Assembly: GCF_046156265.1 (NCBI RefSeq)
Contig: NZ_JAWDIR010000046.1
Span: 191,815 to 255,814 of the forward strand
Reading direction: 5' to 3'
Length of the DNA stretch: 64,000 nt
Source of the DNA: CAMDHY01 sp046156265
Lineage (GTDB): Bacteria; Pseudomonadota; Alphaproteobacteria; Rhizobiales; Segnochrobactraceae
The notes beneath the pieces are model-generated. The model made no database searches and was not told the DNA's origin. It saw only the letters and a program-made list of their open reading frames with translations. Position numbers and translations under genes: made by a program. Below, in pieces: positions 52,113-59,760 of the stretch (within the stretch, counting starts at the first letter, position 1; every line of letters begins with the position of its first letter).

Positions 52113-52993
52113 TCCATGACGTCATCGTCGTTGGCGGCAGCTATGCCGGCCTTTCCGCCACCTTGCAGCTCGCCCGCGCCCGCAAGTCCGTGCTGGTGAT
52201 CGACGCCGGCCGGCGCCGCAACCGCTTCACCGCCCACGCCCACGGCTTCCTCGGCCACGACGGCTGGGAGCCGGGCGCCATCGCGGCGAAGGCGCGCGAG
52301 CAGGTGCTCGCCTATCCGACCGTGCGCTTTGTGGCCGACGAGGCGACCGGCGCCGCCGCCACCGCAGATGGCTTCACCGTCACGCTCGCCGGTGGCGAAA
52401 CGTCGACCGGCCGCCGCATCGTGCTCGCCCCCGGCGTCGAGGACACTCTGCCCGACGTACCGGGGCTCGCCGAGCGCTGGGGCAAGGGCGTCTACAACTG
52501 CCCCTATTGCGACGGCTATGAGCGTGGCGGCGGCCCGCTCGGCGTGCTCGCGGTGGGCGAGCTGTCGATGCACCAGGCGATGCTGATCCCGGAGTGGGGG
52601 CCGACGACGCTGTTCACCAACGGCGCCTTCGAGCCGACCGCCGAGCAGATGCAGCAGCTCGCCGCGCGCGGTGTGCGGGTCGAGCCAGTCCCCGTCTCGC
52701 ATCTCGTCGACGCTGCGAGCGTCGTGCTCGCCGATGGCCGCGTCGTGGCGCTTGCCGGCCTGTTCACCGCCGGTCGGACACGGCCGAACGGCACGCTCGC
52801 CCATGATCTCGGCTGCATGCTGGAGGAGGGGCCGACAGGACCCTTCATCGTCACCGATGCGATGAAGCAGACGAGCGTGGCGGGCGTCTTCGCCGGCGGC
52901 GACGCCGCGCGGCCGGCAGGCTCGGTTGCGCTCGCGGTCGGCGACGGCGCCATGGCGGGCATCGCCACCCACCGCTCGCTGCTGATGGGATGA
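52109..52993 (+). CDS. thioredoxin-reductase-like FAD/NAD(P) oxidoreductase
   Basis: 294 residues. FAD-binding DVIVVGGSYAGLSATLQLARA at the start, redox-active dithiol C131-P-Y-C134 (YNCPYCDGYE), and the C-terminal FAD block GVFAGGDAA. The region between (LGVLAVGELSMHQAML) replaces the standard NADPH GxGxxA motif, so it may not use NADPH in the usual way. Target of the coupled Rrf2 regulator. Possible role in disulfide or bacilliredoxin-like chemistry; substrate unknown. Confidence 0.88.
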   Translation: MIHDVIVVGGSYAGLSATLQLARARKSVLVIDAGRRRNRFTAHAHGFLGHDGWEPGAIAAKAREQVLAYPTVRFVADEATGAAATADGFTVTLAGGETSTGRRIVLAPGVEDTLPDVPGLAERWGKGVYNCPYCDGYERGGGPLGVLAVGELSMHQAMLIPEWGPTTLFTNGAFEPTAEQMQQLAARGVRVEPVPVSHLVDAASVVLADGRVVALAGLFTAGRTRPNGTLAHDLGCMLEEGPTGPFIVTDAMKQTSVAGVFAGGDAARPAGSVALAVGDGAMAGIATHRSLLMG

Positions 52994-53059
52994 GGCCGGC
53001 TGCGGCGGCATCGCCGCGCGGCCGTCGCGCCACGGCGCGATGTCGCCCGATGCCGTCGC

Positions 53060-53458
53060 TCAGGCTGCCTCGGGCAGCTTCGCGATCACCTTGATCTCGG
53101 CGTCGAAGCCGGCGAGCCAGGTGACGCCGAGGGCGGTCCAGTTCGGGTAGGGCGGCTCGCCGATCATCTCCTGGCGGACCGCCATGAAGGTCTCGAACTG
53201 CGCGGCCGGATCGGTGTGGAAGCTCGTCACGTCGACGACATCGTCGAACGTGCAGCCGGCGGCCGCGAGCACGGCGTTGAGGTTGGCGAAGGCGAGGCGG
53301 ACCTGCTTCTCGTAGTCCGGCTCGGCCGAGCCGTCCTCGCGGCTGCCGACCTGGCCGGACACGAACAAGAAGCCGCCGGAGCGGACGGCGGCCGAGTAGC
53401 GGTTGATCTCGTAGAGGGCCTGCCGGCCGGCGGGAAAGACGGCGTCGCGCTTGGTCAT
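53060..53458 (-). CDS. RidA/YjgF/YER057c family protein
   Basis: 132 residues from the ATG at 53458. RidA-like fold with SAAVRSGGFLFVSGQVGSREDGS, KQVRLAFANLNAVLAAAGC and YPNWTALGVTWLAG at the end. Classic RidA deaminates reactive enamines with an Arg at the C-terminal YPxRxx site; here the position reads YPNWTALG, so the catalytic Arg is missing. This suggests a Rid paralogue of different activity. Divergent from the TetR gene, with two operators between. Confidence 0.88.
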   Translation of the reverse strand: MTKRDAVFPAGRQALYEINRYSAAVRSGGFLFVSGQVGSREDGSAEPDYEKQVRLAFANLNAVLAAAGCTFDDVVDVTSFHTDPAAQFETFMAVRQEMIGEPPYPNWTALGVTWLAGFDAEIKVIAKLPEAA

Positions 53459-53639
53459 CGGTGTGGTCTCCAATTGCATGCGGTGGACCGCCCGCGCGAG
53501 GGCGCGCGGTCGTCCTGCCGGCGGGGGACGAGCGGTTGGTGTCGTACGGCCCATCTTCCGGGCGTGATGCGGATGGCTGGCCACGGATGGCCGGCCGAAG
53601 CGGGCCTTGCTGGCGTCCACGGATGCCGGCATAATCCAT

Positions 53640-53677
53640 CATACGCTGCGTATGTCAACTAGCATACGACGCGTATG
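53640..53677. promoter_or_regulatory. twin TetR operators between ridA-like and tetR-type genes
   Basis: CATACG-CTG-CGTATG (53640-53654) and CATACG-ACG-CGTATG (53663-53677) are two perfect 6-3-6 palindromes, centre to centre 23 bp (about two helical turns). They lie in the divergent promoter between the RidA-like gene and the TetR gene, 20 bp before the latter's start, implying that TetR controls both. Confidence 0.8.
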
Positions 53678-53697
53678 CAGAGTTCCGAGGTGCGGGC

Positions 53698-54294
53698 GTG
53701 GTCGCGAAACGGCGGGCGGAGATGGTCGAGGAGACGCGCGGCAAGCTCGTGCGTGCCGCCCGCAAGGCCTTCGCCGAGAAGGGCTATGCGGCGTCCTCCA
53801 TGGACGACTTCACCGCCGAGGCGGGCCTCACGCGGGGCGCGCTCTACCACAACTTCGGCGACAAGAAGGGCCTGCTGCAGGCCGTCATCGACCAGCTCGA
53901 CGCAGAGATCCTGGTGCGCATGCGCGCCGCACGCGAGCGGGCGGCGACGCCGTGGCAGGGGCTTCTCGACGAGAGCATCGCCTATCTCGAGATGGCGCTC
54001 GAGCCGGAGATCCAGCGCATCATGCTGCTCGACGGGCCGGCCGTGCTCGGCGACCCGTCGCGCTGGCCGAACCAGAGCGCCTGCCTGCGCGCGACCGCGC
54101 AAACGATCGAGGAACTCATCGAGGCCGGCACCATCCGGTCCGTGGACGCGGAGGCCGCCGCCCGCCTCCTCAACGGTGCGGCCCTCAACGCCGCCCTGTG
54201 GATCGCCGCCGCTGACGATCCCCCCGCCGTGCTCGCCAAGGCCGTCGAGGCCTTCCGCCGTCTCGCCGAGGGCCTGTTGAAGATGGAGCCGTAA
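53698..54294 (+). CDS. TetR-family transcriptional regulator
   Basis: 198 residues from a GTG at 53698. HTH region (about 10-56): RGKLVRAARKAFAEKGYAASSMDDFTAEAGLTRGALYHNFGDKKGLLQAV. The C-terminal domain is helical and of the AcrR-like C type (PEIQRIMLLDGPAVLGDP). Two near-identical palindromes precede the gene. Confidence 0.92.
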   Translation: MVAKRRAEMVEETRGKLVRAARKAFAEKGYAASSMDDFTAEAGLTRGALYHNFGDKKGLLQAVIDQLDAEILVRMRAARERAATPWQGLLDESIAYLEMALEPEIQRIMLLDGPAVLGDPSRWPNQSACLRATAQTIEELIEAGTIRSVDAEAAARLLNGAALNAALWIAAADDPPAVLAKAVEAFRRLAEGLLKMEP

Positions 54295-54431
54295 CGGCGC
54301 AGAACGGCCGGCCGCCCACGGTAGGGGCCACCGCAACCCGGCAGGTCGAGCCGCTCAGCGACGCTCGCGGTGACTGGACCTGGCGGGCCAGGGCAGGACG
54401 GCGGCCGGCCGGAAGAGACGGGGAGACTGGG

Positions 54432-54935
54432 ATGGACGTGCCCGAGACAGACGCCGCGCCGACGATCCGCCCGGTGGAGGAGGCCGACCTCGCCGCGATC
54501 GTCGAGATGCTCGCCAAACTCGCCCACCACCTGAAGCCCGGCTTCGTGCCGCTCGCGGACCTCGCCAGCCTGAGGCGCTTCGGCCCGACCGGCCTCCGCC
54601 TGTTCGACGGCCTGATCGCGGAGCGCGGCGACCGTCCCGTCGGCCTCTGCCTCTACACCTATGCGTTCTCGAGCTGGCGCGGCCGGCCCGGCGTGTTCGT
54701 GCAGGACCTCTATGTCGATCCGTCCGAACGGGGCAGCGGGCTCGGCCGGGCGCTGATGGACGCCACCTTGGCGCGCGAGGCCCCGAACGGCTGCACCTTC
54801 GCCAAGCTCGAGGTCCACCGCGGCAACACCGCCGCCATCGCCTTCTACCGCCGGCTGGGGTTCGAGGTGGAGGACCATTATTTCACGATGGCGGCGGAGA
54901 CCGGCGGCAAGGGACCCGGATCACCGCCGGCCTGA
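54432..54935 (+). CDS. GNAT-family N-acetyltransferase
   Basis: 167 residues. Acetyl-CoA motif in VQDLYVDPSERGSGLGRALM, then EVHRGNTAAIAFYRRLGFE. Typical of small-molecule (amine or amino acid) acetyltransferases. GGGGAGACTGGG before the ATG at 54432. Its 3' end overlaps the convergent membrane gene by 15 bp. Confidence 0.9.
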   Translation: MDVPETDAAPTIRPVEEADLAAIVEMLAKLAHHLKPGFVPLADLASLRRFGPTGLRLFDGLIAERGDRPVGLCLYTYAFSSWRGRPGVFVQDLYVDPSERGSGLGRALMDATLAREAPNGCTFAKLEVHRGNTAAIAFYRRLGFEVEDHYFTMAAETGGKGPGSPPA

Positions 54936-55583
54936 CCGCATGGCGGATTGGTGCTCCGTCGGCGGCATCGCGGAAGAGGGCAGGCGGCGCGAACGGCGAA
55001 GCTGATCGAAGGCGATCAGGTGCGTCGCACCGGAGATGCCGACGCCGAACAGCGGGATCAGCACCAGCGGAAGCACACCGATCGTCGCCATCTTCGGATC
55101 CTGCAGCAGGGTGAAGGTCAAACCGGTGCCGACCGCGACCAAGAAGTCGGAGAAACCGAACAGGTGGAAGCGCAGATAGGCGGCGGCGTCTGGCTTCGAG
55201 ACGGCGAGCTTCCAGGCATAGAGGCCGGCGACGAGGTCGCCGACGCCTGCCAGCACCCAGAACAGGGTCGGCAACTGCCCGGCGAGGCCATAGACGAAGA
55301 AGGCGAGCGCCGCCGGTATCCGCCAGATGTGCAGGACGGTGAGCGGGTAGAGGCCGATCTCCTCGATATAGCCCTGCAGTCGCCGGCTGAAGAAGTAGGC
55401 GGCGGTCGGGACAAGGATGCCGACCGCCACGAGAAGGGCGATCGCCGGCATCGGCATCGCCAGGAACACCCCGCGATCAGCAAGGACGGCGACGGCGAGG
55501 GCCCAGACGGAGCCGGTCAGGAACAGGGCGATTGTGATGCCGCGGGTATCCGGCGGCGACAGGGTCGGCGTGGCGATGGTCAT
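54921..55583 (-). CDS. multi-spanning membrane protein, function unknown
   Basis: 220 residues, about six hydrophobic segments, with a Thr/Pro-rich N-terminus and a basic C-terminal tail (RRSRRLPSSAM). ATG at 55583. I do not recognise the family. A copy of the MarR operator lies 120 bp upstream (55703-55714), so it is probably repressed by the MarR protein encoded just behind it on the same strand. Confidence 0.7.
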   Translation of the reverse strand: MTIATPTLSPPDTRGITIALFLTGSVWALAVAVLADRGVFLAMPMPAIALLVAVGILVPTAAYFFSRRLQGYIEEIGLYPLTVLHIWRIPAALAFFVYGLAGQLPTLFWVLAGVGDLVAGLYAWKLAVSKPDAAAYLRFHLFGFSDFLVAVGTGLTFTLLQDPKMATIGVLPLVLIPLFGVGISGATHLIAFDQLRRSRRLPSSAMPPTEHQSAMRSGRR

Positions 55584-55702
55584 GGCGCGGTTCCTTCCGG
55601 TCGAGGTGGGAAAGCGGGGGACGGGGCGATCTGCAGGGTCGCGACGGTGCCAAGCGCGAAAGGGGCGTGAGCCAGCGTGGCGAGACGCAGACGGGTATTT
55701 GA

Positions 55703-55714
55703 ATTGATATCAAT
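55703..55714. promoter_or_regulatory. MarR operator copy 1 (ATTGATATCAAT)
   Basis: A perfect 12-bp palindrome, identical to the copy at 56183-56194. It stands between the 3' end of the marR-type gene and the start of the membrane-protein gene. Confidence 0.75.
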
Positions 55715-55748
55715 GTTTCTGGTCGTGGATATCGCCGCGCGCGCCCTT

Positions 55749-56171
55749 CTATGCCAGCGACCGCAGGGCGGCGCGGATGTCGTCGGGGGCGTGAGCGCCG
55801 AGCAAGCTCTCGGCGCGGTCCTGCGCGCCGTGCCATAGCGGCCGAGCTTCCTCGACCAAGGCCCGACCGGTCGGCGTCAATCCGAGTGTCCTGACGCGCC
55901 GGTCCTCCGCCGACGCAGAGACCTGGATCAACTCTCGCCGCATCAGCGGCTTCACCGCGGCACTCAGCGAACTCTGGTCGAGCCCGAGGGCATCGGCGAG
56001 CGACTGCATCGTCCAGTCGTCCTTCGCCGCCAGCATCGCCATCAGCGAGAACTGGCCGTTGTTGAGGTCGACCGGTCGCAGCGCCTCGTCATAGAGCCGC
56101 CCGATGCGCCGTGCGGCGCGCCGCAGATGAAGCGCCAGACACCGCGAGCCGATGGTTCGGAAATCGTCCAT
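55749..56171 (-). CDS. MarR-family transcriptional regulator
   Basis: 140 residues from the ATG at 56171 (an upstream in-frame TTG at 56177 is possible). Winged helix: FSLMAMLAAKDDWTMQSLADALGLDQSSLSAAVKPLMRRELIQVSASAEDRRVRTLGLTPTGRALV. Dimer of the MarR type. Two identical ATTGATATCAAT palindromes lie 12 bp before its own start and in front of the downstream membrane gene. Confidence 0.92.
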   Translation of the reverse strand: MDDFRTIGSRCLALHLRRAARRIGRLYDEALRPVDLNNGQFSLMAMLAAKDDWTMQSLADALGLDQSSLSAAVKPLMRRELIQVSASAEDRRVRTLGLTPTGRALVEEARPLWHGAQDRAESLLGAHAPDDIRAALRSLA

Positions 56172-56182
56172 GGCCAAGTTGT

Positions 56183-56194
56183 ATTGATATCAAT
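56183..56194. promoter_or_regulatory. MarR operator copy 2 (ATTGATATCAAT)
   Basis: A perfect 12-bp palindrome within GTATTGATATCAATATAC, 12 bp upstream of the MarR start codon, so autorepression is likely. Confidence 0.8.
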
Positions 56195-56482
56195 ATACCA
56201 TGTCAACAAGCGTGTGCCTGATCGCCGCGGGCTGTGACGCTCGCCTTCAAGAAACGGCCGGCGTCCACGAGTTCGAGCCAATGAGCGCACCAGCAAACGT
56301 CTCCCCGGAAGCCGACGCCCGCAGCCGATCCTGAGCGCTCGCAGCGTCCCCGGCATTCCATCGACGTTGACGACGAACCCGTCATTGCCTGCCTCTATCC
56401 CCACGGGGCCATTGCCTTTTGTCCTGAAGCGAAGCCAGGTTGTGTTCGGCGCGCCCACAAGGGAGATGCGCGCCGTATCGGA
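56195..56482. other. intergenic region without recognisable gene
   Basis: About 290 bp between the MarR operator and the amidohydrolase gene. A minus-strand 60-codon frame exists but lacks a ribosome site, homology or a credible composition. No terminator or repeat seen. Confidence 0.5.
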
Positions 56483-58315
56483 GTGGGGAGGCGTTCGATG
56501 TGCTTGGCGTGTGCGTGGGGGCAGCACTTCATCGGCTATGGGACATCCGGAGTCGTCGCCTCGCGGCGGCAGGTGCTGCGGGCGGGGGCCCTGGCGGCGG
56601 CCGGCGTGGCGGCGGCGCCAGTGTTCCGTGCGACGGAAGCCTTCGCCCAGCAGGGGGCCGAGGCCGACGCTCCGGCCGACTTCGTCTTCCGCAACGGCGT
56701 CATCCACACGGTGTCCGAGCAACAGCCGCGGGCCGAGGCCGTCGCGGTGCGTGGCAAGACCCTCGTCCATGTCGGCGACGAGGCCGGTGCCATGGCCCTC
56801 GTCGGACCTGAGACGCGCATCGTCGATCTCGGCGGCCGGCTGCTGATGCCGGGCTTCGTCGAGGGTCACATGCATCCCATTCTCGGCGCCTTCATGTCGG
56901 CGGGTGTCGACCTGCAGTATCCCACACTGGCCGAGGCGCTCGCCTCCATCGAGCGCTACGCCAAGGAGAACCCGGACGGCCCGATTCGCGGCTTCGGCTG
57001 GCGCGTCGACATGTTTCCGCCGGAGGGGCCGACGCGGGCGGACCTCGACAGCATCCTGCCCGACCGACCGGCCTTCTTCTTCTCGATCGACGGCCACAGC
57101 CTGTGGGCGAACAGCCGCGCCCTGGAGATGGCCGGGGTCAAGCAAGACACGCCCGATCCCATCCCGGGCTTCAGCTACTATGCGCGTGACGTGAACGGCG
57201 TGCCGACGGGCTACGTGCTCGAGGTGAATGCCGTTCTCGGCCTCGTCAATGCCGTTGATCCGATCACGTCCGAGGCGATGGCCCGGCTGGTGGAGATCTG
57301 GCTGCCGAAGGCCGCCGCCGCCGGCATAACCTCGGTGTTCGACGCCGGCGTGCCGCCGGTCGGCAACGACCAGGCTTCGGTGATCGGCATCTACACCGAG
57401 ATCGAGAAGCGCGACGCGCTGCCGTTCCGCGTCGTCGCCTCCTATTCGGTGAAGACGCCGCCGATCGACAAGATCGTCGAGGAGCTCGAAGACGTCCGCA
57501 GCCGGGTCTCGAGCGAACTCGTCAATGTCGATGTCGTCAAGATCGTCGGCGATGGTTCGCAGGAGGGCTACACGGCCTGGCTGCTCGAGCCCTACGCGGA
57601 CAAGCCCGATTTCATCGGCGCCTCGCCATTCAGCGAAGAGCAATGGCACGAGATGATCGGCGCCGTCGATGCGGCCGGCTACGACGTCCACGTACACGCC
57701 TGCGGAGAACGGACGGCCCGCACCGCGCTCGATGCCATCGAGAAGGCGATCGCCACGAACCCGCCGCGTGACCGCCGGCACGCCATCGCCCACCTCGTCT
57801 ATGTGGAGGAAAGCGACAACCCGCGCTTCGCGGAGCTCGGCGTCACCGCGCAGTTCTCCGCCAACTGGATGTCGGCCGACCCCGACACGATGCAGAACAT
57901 GCTGGAGCGCTATGGCCCCGAGCGCCAGAGCAAGCTCTATCGCCCGAAGGTGGTGCTCGACACCGGCGGCAACATCGCGTTCGGCACCGACTGGCCGGCG
58001 GCCGGCTATTTCTCGACCTACAGGCCGCTCGATTCGATCCAGGTCGGCGTCACGCGCCAACTCGTCGGCCGGCCGGACGCGCCCGTGCTGAGTCCGGCCG
58101 ACCAGCGTCTCACCGTCGAGGAGGCGGTGCGCGCCAACACCCTCGGTGCCGCCCGCCAGATCCGGCTGGACGACAAGGTCGGCTCACTGGAGGTCGGCAA
58201 GCTCGCCGACCTCATCGTGCTCGACCGCAACATCTTCGAGGTCCCGCAGGCGGAGATCTACGCGGCCCGCGTCGCGATGACGATGATGAACGGCGTCGTC
58301 CGGCACGAGGCCTGA
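56483..58315 (+). CDS. YtcJ-like amidohydrolase family 3 protein, Tat-exported
   Basis: 610 residues. A twin-arginine motif (ASRRQVLRAGALAAAG) at about residues 26-40 is followed by a FRATEAFAQ cleavage region, so it is exported folded. The core has the amidohydrolase signature: MPGFVEGHMHP (HxH metal site), KIVGDGSQEG, HVHACGERT, AIAHLVYV and GTDWPAAGY with the metal Asp; the C-terminus reads KLADLIVLDRNIF. The first 25 residues upstream of the Tat motif look non-native, so the start may lie downstream. Substrate unknown; family members hydrolyse amides and cyclic compounds. Confidence 0.88.
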   Translation: MGRRSMCLACAWGQHFIGYGTSGVVASRRQVLRAGALAAAGVAAAPVFRATEAFAQQGAEADAPADFVFRNGVIHTVSEQQPRAEAVAVRGKTLVHVGDEAGAMALVGPETRIVDLGGRLLMPGFVEGHMHPILGAFMSAGVDLQYPTLAEALASIERYAKENPDGPIRGFGWRVDMFPPEGPTRADLDSILPDRPAFFFSIDGHSLWANSRALEMAGVKQDTPDPIPGFSYYARDVNGVPTGYVLEVNAVLGLVNAVDPITSEAMARLVEIWLPKAAAAGITSVFDAGVPPVGNDQASVIGIYTEIEKRDALPFRVVASYSVKTPPIDKIVEELEDVRSRVSSELVNVDVVKIVGDGSQEGYTAWLLEPYADKPDFIGASPFSEEQWHEMIGAVDAAGYDVHVHACGERTARTALDAIEKAIATNPPRDRRHAIAHLVYVEESDNPRFAELGVTAQFSANWMSADPDTMQNMLERYGPERQSKLYRPKVVLDTGGNIAFGTDWPAAGYFSTYRPLDSIQVGVTRQLVGRPDAPVLSPADQRLTVEEAVRANTLGAARQIRLDDKVGSLEVGKLADLIVLDRNIFEVPQAEIYAARVAMTMMNGVVRHEA

Positions 58316-58327
58316 TGCTTCCGTCAC

Positions 58328-59599
58328 TCAGGCCGTCCCGGTGTCCCGCCGGGACGGCACCCTGCCGAGGCGATCGGGCAGCGCCAGCAGGTAGGCGAGC
58401 GCCCGTGCGTAGTCGAGCACGATCCCGGGCGTCCAGGCCATCGCCCGCGCGCGCGCCCGCAACTCCGCCGCGACCCAGAGCTCTGGGCTGATCAGCAGGC
58501 GCGCGATGAACACCGGCGAGTTGATGTAGGGCGCGAACACGCCCTCCAGCCCGGCATCGAGGGCGGTGGCAACCGTGCTCGAGCAGTTGCGGTGCGTCAG
58601 GTTGTAGGTCCTGTCCGCACTGTAGGCGCTCCAGAAGCGCTGCAGGGCGGCGAAGTCGATGCCGTCGACCCGCACCTGCATCGTCGACGGGCACCAGCCG
58701 GCACTCTCCTGGGCGTAGCTCGGCTGGAAATGGCCGGCGACGTCGTTCTCGACCGTCGCCCGCAAAAGTCTGCGGAAGTCGTCGCTGTCGTGCTCGATCT
58801 CCACCGCCGGATAGTGGCTGATGTAGATGTCGCGGGCCTCCATGGCGGCATGGCCGGTGGAGATCATGCCCTTCTCGTCCCGAGCGGCCACGTAGCGGCT
58901 GACCGTGTGGTCGAGGGAGGTGAGCGCCCCCGTCGGCGTCCAGACGTGCACCGTCGCCGCCGTCCGAGGGGCGGCCGTCGTTGGCGGCGGCGGGCCGTCC
59001 TCGCTGCCCACCCATTGCGCCACGGGCCGCGAGATCGGCTGGCCGGGCCTCAGGCTGGCGAGGCGCCAGGCCATCCAGCAGATGTTGGCGGCCGAGATCA
59101 TCAGGAGCAGGCCGACGTCCGAGCCGACCTCGCCCTGGTAGTGCGTCGGCCACGGCAGGAACGACCACAGGCCGAGCAGGAACTCGATGCAGGCGAACCC
59201 GATCATCCGCCGCCAGCCGGGGTAGCGCACGATATAGGCGCTGGTGCCACGCCAGCCCGCGTCGACGACGAGGAAGGTGCCGACCAGCAGCCCGACGATC
59301 ATCTCGCCGCGACCGGCCGTGCCGATGATCAGGACGCCGATCAGGATGAAGATCCCGGCCTTGCCGAACCTGAGCCGCTTGCCCGCCCCCGCCTTGCCGA
59401 AGGCGGAGGCGAACGACAGCACGCCGTCGACCAGCAAGGGCAGCGCGAACCAGACGGGGTTGATGCGCTGCTCGGCGGTGAAGGCGTTGATGAAGAAGTA
59501 CGCGCCGAGCGCCATCCAGAGTCCGCCGACGAGGGCGACGAGCCACCAGCGACGACGCGTGGCTTCGCCGCCGAACAGAATGAGGAGGATTTCGATCAT
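58328..59599 (-). CDS. DUF308/HdeD-like membrane protein with C-terminal possible permuted NlpC/P60 domain
   Basis: 423 residues. Residues 1-180 have six hydrophobic helices (LVALVGGLWMALGAYFF; AGIFILIGVLIIG; FACIEFLLGLWSFLPW) like HdeD/DUF308. A Pro/Thr linker (200-215) is followed by a domain with VHVWTPTGALTSLDH, STGHAAME (H250), a long middle segment, and THRNCSSTVATALDAGL (N338-C339). His before Cys with an Asn-Cys pair is the order of circularly permuted NlpC/P60 (LRAT-like) hydrolases. The fusion is inferred; catalytic residues are proposed, not proven. Confidence 0.65.
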   Translation of the reverse strand: MIEILLILFGGEATRRRWWLVALVGGLWMALGAYFFINAFTAEQRINPVWFALPLLVDGVLSFASAFGKAGAGKRLRFGKAGIFILIGVLIIGTAGRGEMIVGLLVGTFLVVDAGWRGTSAYIVRYPGWRRMIGFACIEFLLGLWSFLPWPTHYQGEVGSDVGLLLMISAANICWMAWRLASLRPGQPISRPVAQWVGSEDGPPPPTTAAPRTAATVHVWTPTGALTSLDHTVSRYVAARDEKGMISTGHAAMEARDIYISHYPAVEIEHDSDDFRRLLRATVENDVAGHFQPSYAQESAGWCPSTMQVRVDGIDFAALQRFWSAYSADRTYNLTHRNCSSTVATALDAGLEGVFAPYINSPVFIARLLISPELWVAAELRARARAMAWTPGIVLDYARALAYLLALPDRLGRVPSRRDTGTA

Positions 59600-59760
59600 C
59601 GATCCGGTCTTGCGGTGGGGCCGACGGCGCGGGAGGAGCGGTCGGGAGATCGGAGGGTAACTGCCACTTTAGCCACGGCGCGCGCCGCTTGCACGGTACA
59701 ACCGCTGTGACGGGCGAGAGGACGGTCGTTTCGGGCGCCCTCGGGCAGACGCCGCGGGCT

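Noticed and set aside
56203..56385. 60-codon minus-strand frame between marR and the amidohydrolase gene
   Set aside because: No ribosome site, low-complexity Ser/Arg/Cys content, no recognisable family.
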